NCBI GenBank assembly: GCA_951812925.1
Contig: OX638370.1
Coordinates: 23,737,964-23,801,963, forward strand
Length of the DNA: 64,000 nt
Reading direction: 5' to 3'
Source of the DNA: Calliopum simillimum
Taxonomy: Eukaryota; Arthropoda; Insecta; Diptera; Lauxaniidae
The position numbers were made by a program, and so were the translations under genes. Below, piece by piece: positions 22,621-33,499 of the stretch (its first letter is position 1; each line of letters starts with the position of its first letter). The notes under the pieces are model-generated. The model made no database searches, was not told the DNA's origin, and saw only the letters and a list, made by a program, of their open reading frames with translations.

Positions 22621-23640
22621 AAGTTCCTATAAAATAAAAGATCATAAATTTGAGTTGCCTATAGCTACAGTTAAAAACAATATGGCCAAAAGTTATATTT
22701 TGTGGCAATAATATATTTCCGAGGCAGTTTTTTAAGCAATAATGTGAATTTCAATGACCCTATAAAAATTATAGTAACTAGAAAATGTAATTTTTTAAAA
22801 GGTTGTAGCACTGAAAAGCACAGAAGCTTATAAATTCGATGCCAAGAAAACAAAAAAAAAAAATTCAATGATCAAGTTGCATTTTAAAACAAATTTTTGA
22901 AGTTCCTATAAAACAAAGGTCATAATTTTGAGTGGCCAATAGCTACAGCTAAAAATTTTATAGAGAAAAATTATATTTTGTGGCAATCATAGTACTGCCA
23001 CATTTTCCAGCGCTATGGTAATTTTGAATGTTCCTGTAAAAATTATAGCAACTAAGAAAATGTCATTAATTCTATATACATACAGTTTTTTACAAAAGAG
23101 TACGATATTTTACAGTACAGAGCTTGCTTGTTAAAAAATAAAAATTTTTCGCAGATAAATCATACTAACGATGTATATGTGATCTTGGCGCATTTTCCAG
23201 CACTATGGTGATTTCCAAAGTTCCTATAAAAATTATAGCAACTAAGAAAATGTAAATTTTTCTTCTAAAATAATGTTTCTAGCAAAAGAGTACGATTTTT
23301 TACAATTATGAGCTTGCTATAAAAATTATAGCAACACAGCTTAGCTGATAAATTACAAATTTTTTGCTGACAAATCTTATTGTCAATGCATATGTAATTT
23401 TGGAATATTTTCCAGCAATATGGTGGTTTTCAAAGTTCCTATAAAAATTATAGCAACTCAGAAAAATATTTTTTTTTTTTAAGCTCAAGTTTCTAACAAA
23501 AGAGTACGATTTTTTACAGTTCTGCGCTTGCTATAAAAATTATGGCAACAAAGTCTCGCTGATAATTTACAAATTTTTCGCAGATAATTTATATTGTCTA
23601 TGAATTTGTTGCGTGAAAAAAATTTTAAATGTTTTTTTTT
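22621..23640 (+). repeat. degenerate tandem repeats, ~190-220 bp units
   Basis: AAAGTTCCTATAAAAATTAT or close variants recur near 22620, 22900, 23028, 23218 and 23434. They are accompanied by ATTTTCCAGC(A/G)(C/A)TATGGTG and CAAAAGAGTACGAT(A/T)TTTTAC. Internal TATAAAAATTATA palindromes occur in most units. Satellite-like, noncoding. Confidence 0.6.
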
Positions 23641-23649
23641 TTTGTATTT

Positions 23650-25100
23650 TTTACGCCATATTACATTTCACACTATTTACTAAAAATAATTTGATATAGA
23701 TGGAATTTTGTTTTTTCTCGTTCTGCTTCAAATTCAATGATATTCATTGCTTAATGTGTTACTAAATAAACTGCAACGATGCATTAAATTACTGCCAACA
23801 GTGGAGGATGTACTTGATGACGACGTTGTTGTTGCTGCTAAAATTCAATTCAATGCTCTGTTGCCAACAAATCTGTTTTTTTTTTGTGCTGTTTTTGTAT
23901 GGAACATAAAATTGTCGTTTTTGTTGCAGTTGAATTTGTTGTTGTTGTTTATGTTTAAATTTCTGATTGAAATGTACAAATTCAAAGGAAAATATTTACT
24001 TTTCAATATCCTTGCGTAAATAAAATAACAAATAACAGCAATAACAACAATAATGCTAACAGCAGCAGCAATGCATTGCAGACTCTCCACTGTGTGTACA
24101 GCAGCAAGCAACTACGAGTACTATTGATGTTTCATAGCTATAAAAATATAAGGTAAATGCACCTTTTTGCTTACATTGCAGTGTTAAAGTTAGTAAGCAA
24201 GATTTGCTTAGGCGCTGTGTTGTTAATATGTCGCAGCCTTTATTTAAAACTTAATTTAAATGTAGTGCATACAATTATGCACAAAGAAAATACAGTGCTA
24301 CAGCTGCAGCTAATATCGGCAACAAGCTAACGAAGCTTGAAGCTTGTTTGTCTTATTCAACATGACGTATGAGTGATATTTCAAAAATGTTTTCCGATTA
24401 TATGCCGACGTTATGTGGCACAATTGCCTTATGCTTAAGCAAAAAAATAACACCCTTTACTGCAGCTTTCATCGCTTTAACCCCCCATATTCATTTACTC
24501 ATTGAATGTTTGCACAATTTGTTCATTAAAAAGTATAAAATTTTGAATGGTGTTGTTGAAAATAAAATAAAAAAAAGTAAAAACTTGAAAATGAAATTGA
24601 AACGAATCTGATTAAAAGCCAATCAAAATAAGTGATGCCAATAGTAGCAGGAGCAGCAGCAGCTGTAACAACAAAAACTGACACACAACAGCAAGGATAA
24701 CAAAAATTGTAATGTAACGAAAAACCGATGGTTACTGTTGCAGTGTGTAAAAAACATAAATAAAATTAAATTTTTTTTTTGGTTGCCATAAAAACGCATG
24801 AAATGTTATGAACATTACAAATATTGATGAGTTTTTGTGACGCTGAAGTGTAGGCAACAAAAAAATATATTACTTTTTTGATTTTTTTAAATGCTTGGTC
24901 ACACAACATACTGAGTGAGTTTTTTTTTTATTTTTTAAGTGTTAACTTTCTATAAATTTCCACACATAAAAACTATAATGTTGGCAATTTTTATTTTGAA
25001 TTTTGTTTTAGTGGTATTTAAGCCACTCGAAATAATTTATTTTTATGAATTTAATAATTAATTAACCTAATAATTTTAAAATTTTTACATTTAATTTTGC
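23650..25100 (-). other. mbl intron without recognisable gene
   Basis: TTG/CAA-rich simple sequence near 23825-23950 and 24030-24075, and a copy of the AACATGACGTATGAGTGAT motif at 24359-24381. No coding domain seen. Confidence 0.5.
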
Positions 25101-25114
25101 AATATTTAAATTTC

Positions 25115-25261
25115 GCTCATACGTCTATTTACAAGGCTTCTGTTTAGATGAATATTTTTGATCCGATATAAGCAAAGTCAAATTCTATCAGGTGATTTCA
25201 TTAATCTTTAAATGCGTAACAAAAGTGTAAGATTTGGCTAGTGGCCTCTAAGTTTGTCATT
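25115..25261 (-). repeat. ~150 bp repeat, inverted copy
   Basis: Its reverse complement aligns with 28645-28797. Shared stretches are CTTAGAGGCCAC, CCAAATCTTACACTTTTGTT, TTATATCGG and ATATTCATCTAAA. Diverged and noncoding. Confidence 0.6.
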
Positions 25262-25522
25262 AAAATTAATTTTCCTTAAGTTTTCATTGTAATTAAATGT
25301 TTAGAAATAGTAAAAGGGATGAGATCCTAATGCGAAAAGTCACCGCAGCCTATAAGACGTATTGCTTAAACCCTGATAAGATTAAATCAGCTGTTAGTCC
25401 ACAGGCGCATGACATAAATGAATACCGGTATGTAACTTGGTGGTAAGTCGCCCACCACTCAAAGTCTTTGTCGTGCTAGACTGACAAAGTGACATAAAAT
25501 ATGTTCTGATATGTTGTCTTCT

Positions 25523-25726
25523 TACACAGTAAAAAATAATAGTTTACTTTTCTAAATTTTAATTCCTTTTAGTACTGATTGAAAACTTCTTTGGTATTAA
25601 TTTAATTCCGATTTTTTTCCAAAAAAGTTTAAACTTTATTCCAAAATAGTTTAAAATCAATACTTATTTGGCATTGTTTTATATGAATACTTTTTGTTAG
25701 AAATTAAACTACAATTTTAACTGTGT
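25523..25726 (-). mobile_element. ~200 bp MITE family, copy 4 (reverse)
   Basis: Starts ACACAGTAAAAAATAATAGT and ends AAACTACAATTTTAACTGTG, with the family's internal blocks reversed (CAAAATAGTTTAAAATCAAT-like). It abuts a non-LTR fragment at 25738. Confidence 0.75.
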
Positions 25727-25737
25727 GATTACAGAAT

Positions 25738-25998
25738 TCATCCTGGATTTATCTCATGTCCAAGCGCTATTACCAAGGCAGCAGCAGGTGCGATTTTCTC
25801 TGCTCTTGTAGCTACAATGCATACCATTGATTGTAGTTTACAGAGTTGGACTTGTGCCGATTTTTTTTGCACGTTTTTATACCATACCCGTGACCTAAAG
25901 GTTAGCATGGGTCCGACGATTGCTGTGAACATCCAGTGGTTGAGGTAGCAGTTTCTGTCTAGGAGACTCCTACTGGCCCACAGCGCTGCTCTTGCCAC
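25738..25998 (-). pseudogene. non-LTR reverse transcriptase thumb fragment
   Basis: The 86-codon minus-strand frame contains WMFTAIVGPMLTFRSRVWY, then a KLQSMVCIVATRA-like helix and KIAPAAALVIAL. The order (Y/W)xxxIVxPxLxxxSxVW...LxxVQRxxCxxxTxAxxTxPxxAL is the conserved region after the RT palm in jockey/I-type ORF2 proteins. Both ends are lost. It probably came from the same class of element as 11268-11532 and 18840-19020, but in the opposite orientation. Confidence 0.7.
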
Positions 25999-26089
25999 CC
26001 GAACTATGTTTTTTAGTTTAGATTATAACCACTGTGCTCCCTTTTTTGCCATTATATTTTTAACGCTGGCGGAACTGGCTCTTTAAATT

Positions 26090-26495
26090 ACTTTGCTCGA
26101 CCACAAATGTATTAAATAATTTAAGTACCTTTTGGCACTTTAGTAGTACTTATTTTGCTATTTGGTACAAAATAAAAATGTTTATTTATCATTCCTGGTA
26201 CAATGACAAATGTGCAATGTAAACAAAACAAAAAAACACGAACAGTGCTATGCTTTTTGTTTTTCTCTTTGTGCTTTATCCTCTTTTCAACTCTGTGTTG
26301 CCGCGCATTTTGCTGTTCTTGATATTGAAAATTTTCTATTTAATTTTGGCAGGTTTAGGGGCAACATATTAAAATTATTATAACTTTGTGCACATTCATA
26401 TGCAAATACCTTTCTAATGGTGTATAATTCAAAGTCGTACTCCATTTTGAACATAGTAAAAGAAGGAGGACAAATTTTTGTTTTCCGTATTATTT
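26090..26495 (-). repeat. GGACAAAWTTTGTCC-ended repeat family, copy 1
   Basis: Shares with the other copies the block CACAAATGTATTAAATAATT, the TTTGGTACAAAATA block, CTTTGTGCACATTCATATGC-like sequence and the end GGACAAATTTTTG...CGTATTA. Minus orientation relative to the 30159 copy. Confidence 0.6.
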
Positions 26496-26499
26496 TAGA

Positions 26500-28640
26500 T
26501 CCGATATCATTTAGTGCCTGAAATTGCACATACTTTTGTTTGCCTAAACATATATTCCAATAATTCAGTTTAATTCAGTTTTCAACTGCTGGCCGCTAAA
26601 AGATTACGAAAGCTTCGGCCAATTGTTGGCCAGATGTTGAATCAAATTAGAGAATCATATTTTTAATCTTAAAATAATTTGAAAATGTAAACTCCAACGA
26701 TTCCTTCAGTATTTACTCTAAAAATTTAACACTGTTTTAACAAAATAAAAGTTGTTGTATACTTTTAGGTGTTATATTTATTTATTGCCATCATTATTTA
26801 ATTTTTAATCAACGCCTATTTAAAAGTGTAATTAAAAGACTATAAAAGAAATTAACTGGTATTTAAAAAAAAAAGTACAAAAATGCACACAGCACCAAAA
26901 GCATTTACAGAGCACTCTCACATGCACTGTAAATCTCATTAATGTAATTTAATGGCGCCTAAAGGTAGACACTTAAACTGACAGAAATGTTTTAAAGCAA
27001 TCACAAGCACAATCACATGCTTGCTTAAGTGTCAATAAAAGATAAAGTCACAAAAAGAGGCAGAAAAATTTCACAAAAAGAAAAAAAAAGTATGTGTAAA
27101 TGAGCAAGAAAGTGTGCGAAAAATATGATGTCAGTTGGCGAATGTATGAAAGAGATGCAACATTTTAGCGTAATACAACATTAGCATTACAATGTTCTTT
27201 AATGCAATGCCATTAAAATTAAATGCTAACATAAACATGTGTTGCTTTAAAACTGTACGAGAGTATGTACGCTATAGCAACGCCGTATGCCATCTCTTTC
27301 TTTTTACACTTCAACAAAAGAATTACATTTAATTCAAAGCGTATTAAATGCAGCCACCTACACACACAAACAAAATTTCATATGCAAAGCTGCTCATAGG
27401 CTAAATGACTTTTTGCGGCGGCGGCAACAGCTGTTGGCTGTTGTTATAATACAAGACACCATTTCATTGCATACCTCAAGGTGCATAACGCAATTAACAG
27501 GGCGTCAACATAGCAATAAATGTTAAGAAAAGAAAAGAAAAAAATGAAAATGATTCTGCATAGATCATTAAACAAAATTGTTATAAGAAAAAGTGATCCC
27601 TAAATACAGCACATGAATGTACTTCACCTGAAGGCAAGGACGACAGCACCATCTGTACGCGCCGCTTCATCAATACATTAGCAATATTATATTTATTGGC
27701 CGCTAAATTATTATGTAGCTAAACCGTCTTTTTCCAGGAAAATAAAAAAAAAAAAAGAAAAAAACCGCAAATGCCATTATAAAGCGTGTTTCAGAATACA
27801 TTGAATAACTTTGTACATTACGCCTAAAAGTATGCCATTCAAGTTAAACGCACCCAAAAATCGATTGCTCGTTTACTTTCTTTGCTTTTTGCGTTACGTT
27901 GCCTTTGCTTTTATTTTATTATATTTAATTTTATTTTTATTTTGATCATCAAGTCACACAAGTTATGCGCTACCCTGCTTCCGTCTTCTTATAAGCACAC
28001 ACAAACATACACACACACACACACTCACTGTTATATAAATACCATAGTAACAAAGTGAAGTAACTCGCGTCATTTTTGCCTTGTATCAGCGGAAACGGAT
28101 ATGTTTTGCCCCATTGAGCGCTACGCTTTATGGGCTGACAGCGGCGGTTAAAGTTGGTGGTTAATGTCAAATGCGCGCGGTAGAAAGAGTACGGGAAAAT
28201 GCGCAGGTTAAAGGCAAAACGAAAGGAAACTTTGCACGAATGTACAGATGTATAGGTATAGACTGGGTGCGTTACATGGCATTAGCAGCAGTTAAAATGT
28301 AATCAATGTTCATTTTTGCCATTTACTTCTTTTATTATTTTCATACAATTTTTCTGATATCATTAAATTGATAAGAAAATGACGAGAATATAAAAATTGA
28401 TAGAATATTTATAAAGCATTAGAGTTGATGTTACTAAAAACAGCACATACGTCAATTCAAATTTATTGACCTAGGCGCACCCACGTGCATTTAGTTATAT
28501 TTATTTAGTCCCAGCAAATACAATTAAGCTTTGAGTTTTCATGCCTAAAAATATGCAATCAAATTAGTAAATTTATGCAAATATTTTCAAAATGCGTATG
28601 AGTGACATTTAATTATAGCGCAAACTTTGGGAAGATGAAA
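26500..28640 (-). other. mbl intron, mostly unique-looking
   Basis: This stretch looks less repetitive than its surroundings. It holds several copies of short recurring motifs: ATACTTTTAGGTG at 26759, GGCGCCTAAAGGTAGACAC at 26954, CGCCTAAAAGTATGCC at 27821, GCCTAAAAATATGC at 28543 and GCGTATGAGTGACATTTAAT at 28594. A (CA)n run lies at 28009-28025. No coding exon was recognised. Confidence 0.5.
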
Positions 28641-28644
28641 TTCC

Positions 28645-28797
28645 ATGACAACCTTAGAGGCCACCAACCAAATCTTACACTTTTGTTGTACATTTAAGGG
28701 TAAGTAAAATAACTTCATAGTATTAGACTAAACTTATATCGGAGTCAAAATATTCATCTAAAACCAAAGCTCCTGAAAAAATACGTATGAGTAAAGT
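28645..28797 (+). repeat. ~150 bp repeat, direct copy
   Basis: Partner of the inverted copy at 25115-25261; begins ATGACAACCTTAGAGGCCAC and includes ATATTCATCTAAAACC. Confidence 0.6.
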
Positions 28798-29208
28798 CAT
28801 CACTGTAAAACTAAACTAGTAAAGTATGTATATGTTTAGGTAAATAAAGGTGTAATGAATTTAGGTCACTAGGTTATATCGGACGTAGGATATAAAAGTC
28901 TTGGTTTTTAAATAAAAAAATATTTCAAGCACATTTTCAACATTTTTTCAACATAAAAGTTGATGCCCTAAAATTTTGCATTTATTCTGCGACCAGTTAA
29001 AAAATTATAATATTGCTTTATTATAAAAGAAGTACCAAAGACACCACATAATATAGAGATTTGCACAGCATAAGAATGTGAGGAGTTAGTTTAGCCAGCA
29101 ATAAAAATATAAAATATTATAAATTACACAAAACCAAACAACGGAAGGTCAAAAACCCGACGCTCACTTATATTGAAACTTAAGTACTTATTTTACGTAG
29201 GTTTCCTA

Positions 29209-29924
29209 TTATATTTCGGGATTGGGCAACACTAATGTCAATAGCTAAAATCTGGCAACACCATAATAAAGTTTGACATTTTTTAGCATAAACGTACTCA
29301 CAACGTTTTGACGTAAGACAATCATTTGTGTTGTTTACAGTGACTTGAAAAAATCAATTTGGCAAAAAAATGGAATTAACTCGTGAACATTTTCGTGCGA
29401 TAATTTTTCACAACTTTCGACGTGGATTAACTCAACAACAGTGCATCGAAGAACTTAATTCAATTTTTGGCGATGAAGCTCCATCAAGGACCAGTGTTTA
29501 TCGATGGTATGGTGAATTCAACCGAGGTCGTAGTTCACTCCAAGACGAATTTCGTGAAGGTCGTCCAAAATCAGTTGTTGTTTCGGAAACCATTGATGTT
29601 GTGCGCCAACTGATATTGCAAGATCGTCATGTGACCTATCGTGAGATTGAGACAACCTTAGGCATTAGTGGGACCAGAATACATTCAATATTGCATGAAC
29701 ACCTGGCCGTAAAAAAAGTTTGTTCTCGTTGGACACCCCATAATTTAGCCATATTTTAAAATATCAATGGAAAAATTGATTTTCTTAACTCACTGTAAAC
29801 AAAACAAATAGCACTTTTACATCAAAACGTTGTGAGTACGTTAATGCTAAAAAATGTCAAACTTTATTATGGTGTTGCCAGATTTTAGCTATTGACATTA
29901 GTGTTGCCCAATCCCGAGATATAA
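29209..29924 (+). mobile_element. internally deleted mariner element
   Basis: Terminal inverted repeats about 140 bp long begin at CGGGATTGGGCAACACTAAT on the left and end with its complement near 29917. They remain paired through CTGGCAACACCATAATAAAG, GTACTCACAACGTTTTGA and TTGTTTACAGTGA with few differences. The element is only ~715 bp, about half a full mariner, because the catalytic part of the transposase is deleted. The arms are nearly identical, so it appears relatively recent. Confidence 0.85.
29370..29759 (+). CDS. mariner transposase, DNA-binding domain only
   Basis: 129 codons from an ATG just inside the left TIR. The protein starts MELTREHFRAIIFHNFRRGL and contains the two helix-turn-helix units of mariner transposases: residues ~5-50 with APSRTSVYRWYGEFNRGR, and residues ~65-110 with TYREIETTLGISGTRIHSIL. 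They are joined by a GRPKS linker. It ends at CSRWTPHNLAIF and stop; a full transposase continues after WxPHxL for more than 200 residues with the D,D,D catalytic triad, which is absent. The frame is intact despite the deletion, so a TIR-binding protein without catalytic activity could be made if transcribed. Expression is unknown. Confidence 0.85.
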   Translation: MELTREHFRAIIFHNFRRGLTQQQCIEELNSIFGDEAPSRTSVYRWYGEFNRGRSSLQDEFREGRPKSVVVSETIDVVRQLILQDRHVTYREIETTLGISGTRIHSILHEHLAVKKVCSRWTPHNLAIF

Positions 29925-30158
29925 AAGGCAACCCCCGTATTAAGATTTAAGCAAAATATGGTAAACAAAAATTTTTTCCGGCCTGTAAAGTCTTTTATTC
30001 AATGAACTGCACTATGGGTTTATTTATTTCTTATCAATATAATGTATGCAGTGCATTTTGCGCAACGCAGCGTATGAGTAACTTCAAATATCTCATGAAA
30101 TTAGTTGAAAATTTCTATCTCATATACATTGTGGCTAATGACTAAAATCTGTGGACTA

Positions 30159-30518
30159 ATACGCAGGACAAAAATTTGTCCTACCTTTTTTAGAAATGGA
30201 GCCCGACTTTGTATTATAAACCCTTAAAAAGGTATTTGTGTTTAAATGTGCACAGAGTTTAAATTATTTTAATATTTTGCCACTAAGGTAAAATTAAATG
30301 CAAATCTTTCAATATTAACAAGGACAAAAAGGCTGACTGATACTGACTTCGTGTTTTTTGTTTTCTTTTCATTTCACATTTGTTATTGTACCAGGGATGA
30401 TGAAAGAGCTTTGCTATTTTGTACCAAATTGCAGAACAAACTACTAAAACTGTTCAAAAAGTTTAAAAATTATTAAATACATTTGTGGTAAAATTATGAT
30501 CATTGCGCGATTCTAGTA
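30159..30518 (+). repeat. GGACAAAWTTTGTCC-ended repeat family, copy 2
   Basis: Starts ACGCAGGACAAAAATTTGTC, containing a 16-bp palindrome, and ends CATTGCGCGATTCTAGTA. This is one of the fullest copies (~360 bp). No coding frame. Confidence 0.7.
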
Positions 30519-30609
30519 CAAATTATTGTGCATTACACAAAGGCAAATAAAATATGGGAATTAGGAAGGTTCATACTCATATCGCAGATAGGATATCGTA
30601 GCATGATGT

Positions 30610-31660
30610 TATAAGGGTGATTCTCCGCAAAATATAATATTCAATGTCCTGGGGCTCTTAACCATGTTTAGATTAAAAATATGATATTTTTACTATCTAA
30701 TACAGATATTTAACCAGAGCTTCTATACGAATTGCTTGGAAAAAAATATAATTTTTAGTATCTATTTTGCTTTGAAATTATAACATAAAGTATTAAAAAG
30801 TCATTCTCCGTCCTGCCCATAACCATTTCTTAGTACACTTAATTTTCTCTTTTTGAATATTACGCTATTATCTAAAAAAACTAATACGATATTGTTCGTC
30901 CCTCATTTTAGACTACCTCCGCTCAGTTTTTCTTTTTCTAACTGTAATTTTTTTAAATATTGAGTAAATAGAGAACTGAAAGTGAAAAAAAGAGGAGATT
31001 CAGTATATTTTCAGCTCAGTCACTTTTGGTTTTTCGATAGTGAATTAAAGTTTAAAAATTTTGTAAAAAACGCAAGTGTGCATCATTCTCCGCGTTAGTT
31101 TTTTTATTTTACTAAACATATTATTTTATTTTTATATAATTAAATTAATAAACAATTACGGAGGCTATCCACCAGTTTTAAGTTAAAAAAAAAATTGCTA
31201 TTTTCATTGTGATATAACTGTTTTTGCAACATTTCGTCATTCTCCGTGTCATCATTCTCCGTTGTTTTTTCTGCAACATTTCATCATTCTAAGTTAAGTA
31301 ACCCTCCACCCTCAACCCTGAAAATTTTTGTACAGTTTTAAACAAAAAATTTTCTGTGCGTAAGATTTAAAATAAATTTTCGAAAACAACCATGTGGCAA
31401 CCCTAAAAATTTATGTTGGATTTGTCAAAAGCTTAAGACTAAAATCTTATTTTAATTTTTTATATTGTTTAAGCGAAACTTAAAAAAATAAACATACGGC
31501 AACACTGAAAGTTTATGTTCATTTTTTAAAAATGTTCGAGAAGCCATCATATACATACTATACCATTAAGCAATAAAAAAAGATGGGGACAAAAAAAGAC
31601 ATATTTTGGTACATTTTTCTGAGGTTTACCCAGGTATATAAATGCTTATTAAGAAATGCA
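30610..31660 (+). repeat. old dispersed repeat, copy B (uninterrupted)
   Basis: Counterpart of the 14160-18310 repeat without the Helitron, TIR and foldback insertions. TCATTCTCC(G) occurs at least five times (near 30617, 30810, 31083, 31236 and 31252). No coding content. Confidence 0.65.
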
Positions 31661-31669
31661 AAATAAAAA

Positions 31670-33400
31670 TCTGTCAAAAAATTTTAGATTTAGGAAAAGT
31701 TTAAAAAATAAAATAAAAATTATTATGCCTACTTTCACGCAACAAATAAAAAAAAATGTGAAAAACTTTTGGGAATATAAACTTTACACTTAGCAATTTC
31801 ATTTCCGCAGTTTTTTGCTTTCAGACCAATGTTTTGACGCGCATATAAACGCTTTTAGTTGCAATTAAAGTTTTTATTTTTGTTGCTGCCACATACATAA
31901 ACAGAAAAGGCATGAGAATAAATAAATAGCACCGAAGCCTCAGGATAGGCAACGGCTTATGGGGTAAACTATGATGTAACGAAATGCATATAGATATGCA
32001 AGTAGTTGATACATTGTGCAACAAAGGAGTGTGGGTAAAGGAGCAACTGTTGAAGGTACAAGTCGTTTGTCTCTGTGTGTAACCAGTTGGCCTGCAAAAC
32101 ACAATCAAATATTTCAACGGTCAGTGGCATCACAGCCAGCCATAGCATTGCATACAGTTGCGGTGGCGGTAAAAAAAAAAAATATATATATATGAAATGT
32201 TTAAGCATGGTGGTTGCTTTTGTTTGCCCTCCCCGCTGGAATGATTGGGTTTTAAAGTATTTTATATATTCCGTTATATTATTATTGCGAATAAATTTGA
32301 ATAAAAATGTATTTACACAAATACCTACGCACAAAAATAGCGATTTTTTAAGGCATTAAAATTTTAATATATTTCAATCAACAGCACAAGCGGAAAAATC
32401 GAGAGTAAAATAAAAAAAAAAAAAAAAAAATTTAATAAAATCAAAAAAAGTAGAAACAATACTCGTATATTCCCTGTTTACAACTACTGCCTGAAACTAT
32501 GCAACGCTTAACTTCTATTTTGTACATACACTTTTATTCTGTTAATAAATATTTAACTTAAGCAAATTGAATTGCATACTTTCAGGCACATTTCAAAAGC
32601 CCCATTTAGTTTTAACGTTCCTTTGTCTCCCTTGAAAAATAAATTTATTAAAAAAATAAAGTTGCCTTCATTTATGCGAAATTTCATTAAATGCAACATT
32701 TGCTATAATTTCCTCTTTTTTCATAAAATTGCAATAAAAAAATAAAAAAAAAAACTGAAAAAGAAATTGAATTTTTCAACCACAAAACAACAAATAAAAT
32801 AATACCCCATGGAAAATCTGATTTTCTCAAAGAAATTCAATATTTTATCATCATCATTTTACAAACAGGACAATTTATTGAATTTCGTTAGAAAGAATAG
32901 TCTAATATAAACACACACACGTACACAGAAATGCGACAACTCAAACACAAATTGTTACAATGTAACAACAAAAGAAACAAAAAATCAATTTTCTATAAAA
33001 AAAACTTAAAATAAATAAATAAGAAAAAGAAAAAAAAAAAAAAACAAAATTAAATAAAAAATAGAAAGCAAATTAAAGAATATAAAAATAGAGAGGAAAA
33101 ACTCTAAAAGAAAAAACCGTAAAAAAATATGAACAGATAGCAGATGTTTAAAAAACTTTGATAGCAGGAAATAGCAAATCTGTTATAACATGATATTTGT
33201 AATTGTGGTGGTGTTTGTTTACTTGTATGGGTGTGCATGCTTGTTTGCGCTAGCGAAAGGTTCATGTTGACCATGTTGTGCATTATAACTAAAGGTAGTA
33301 TGTACATGTGTTGATACACTTCAAAAAAGTTGACATAGTAAATTTTAAAATTTTTTACAAGAATAGTTTAATTCAGTATAAAAATTAAAGATTTTTGAAT
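31670..33400 (-). other. mbl intron without recognisable gene
   Basis: AT-rich, with A-runs near 32410-32430 and 33025-33045, and a GCATACTTTCAGGC motif at 32574-32587. Overlapping short open frames on both strands near 31821-32359 lack coding signal. Confidence 0.5.
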
Positions 33401-33404
33401 AGCA

Positions 33405-33498
33405 AACAAAAGTACCTAAACTGCCCAAAAAGTACCAAAATTATTTAATACATTTATGTTGAAATTTTGATCATTGAGCGATTCTAGTACAAATATTA
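33405..33498 (+). repeat. GGACAAAWTTTGTCC-ended repeat family, 3' fragment
   Basis: Only the CTAGTA-end portion remains: CCCAAAAAGTACCAAAATTA through TTGAGCGATTCTAGTACAAA. Confidence 0.6.
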
Positions 33499-33499
33499 T

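Noticed and set aside
31969..32334. 121- and 98-codon minus-strand frames near 32 kb
   Set aside because: Overlapping frames in two phases with no recognisable domain or codon bias.
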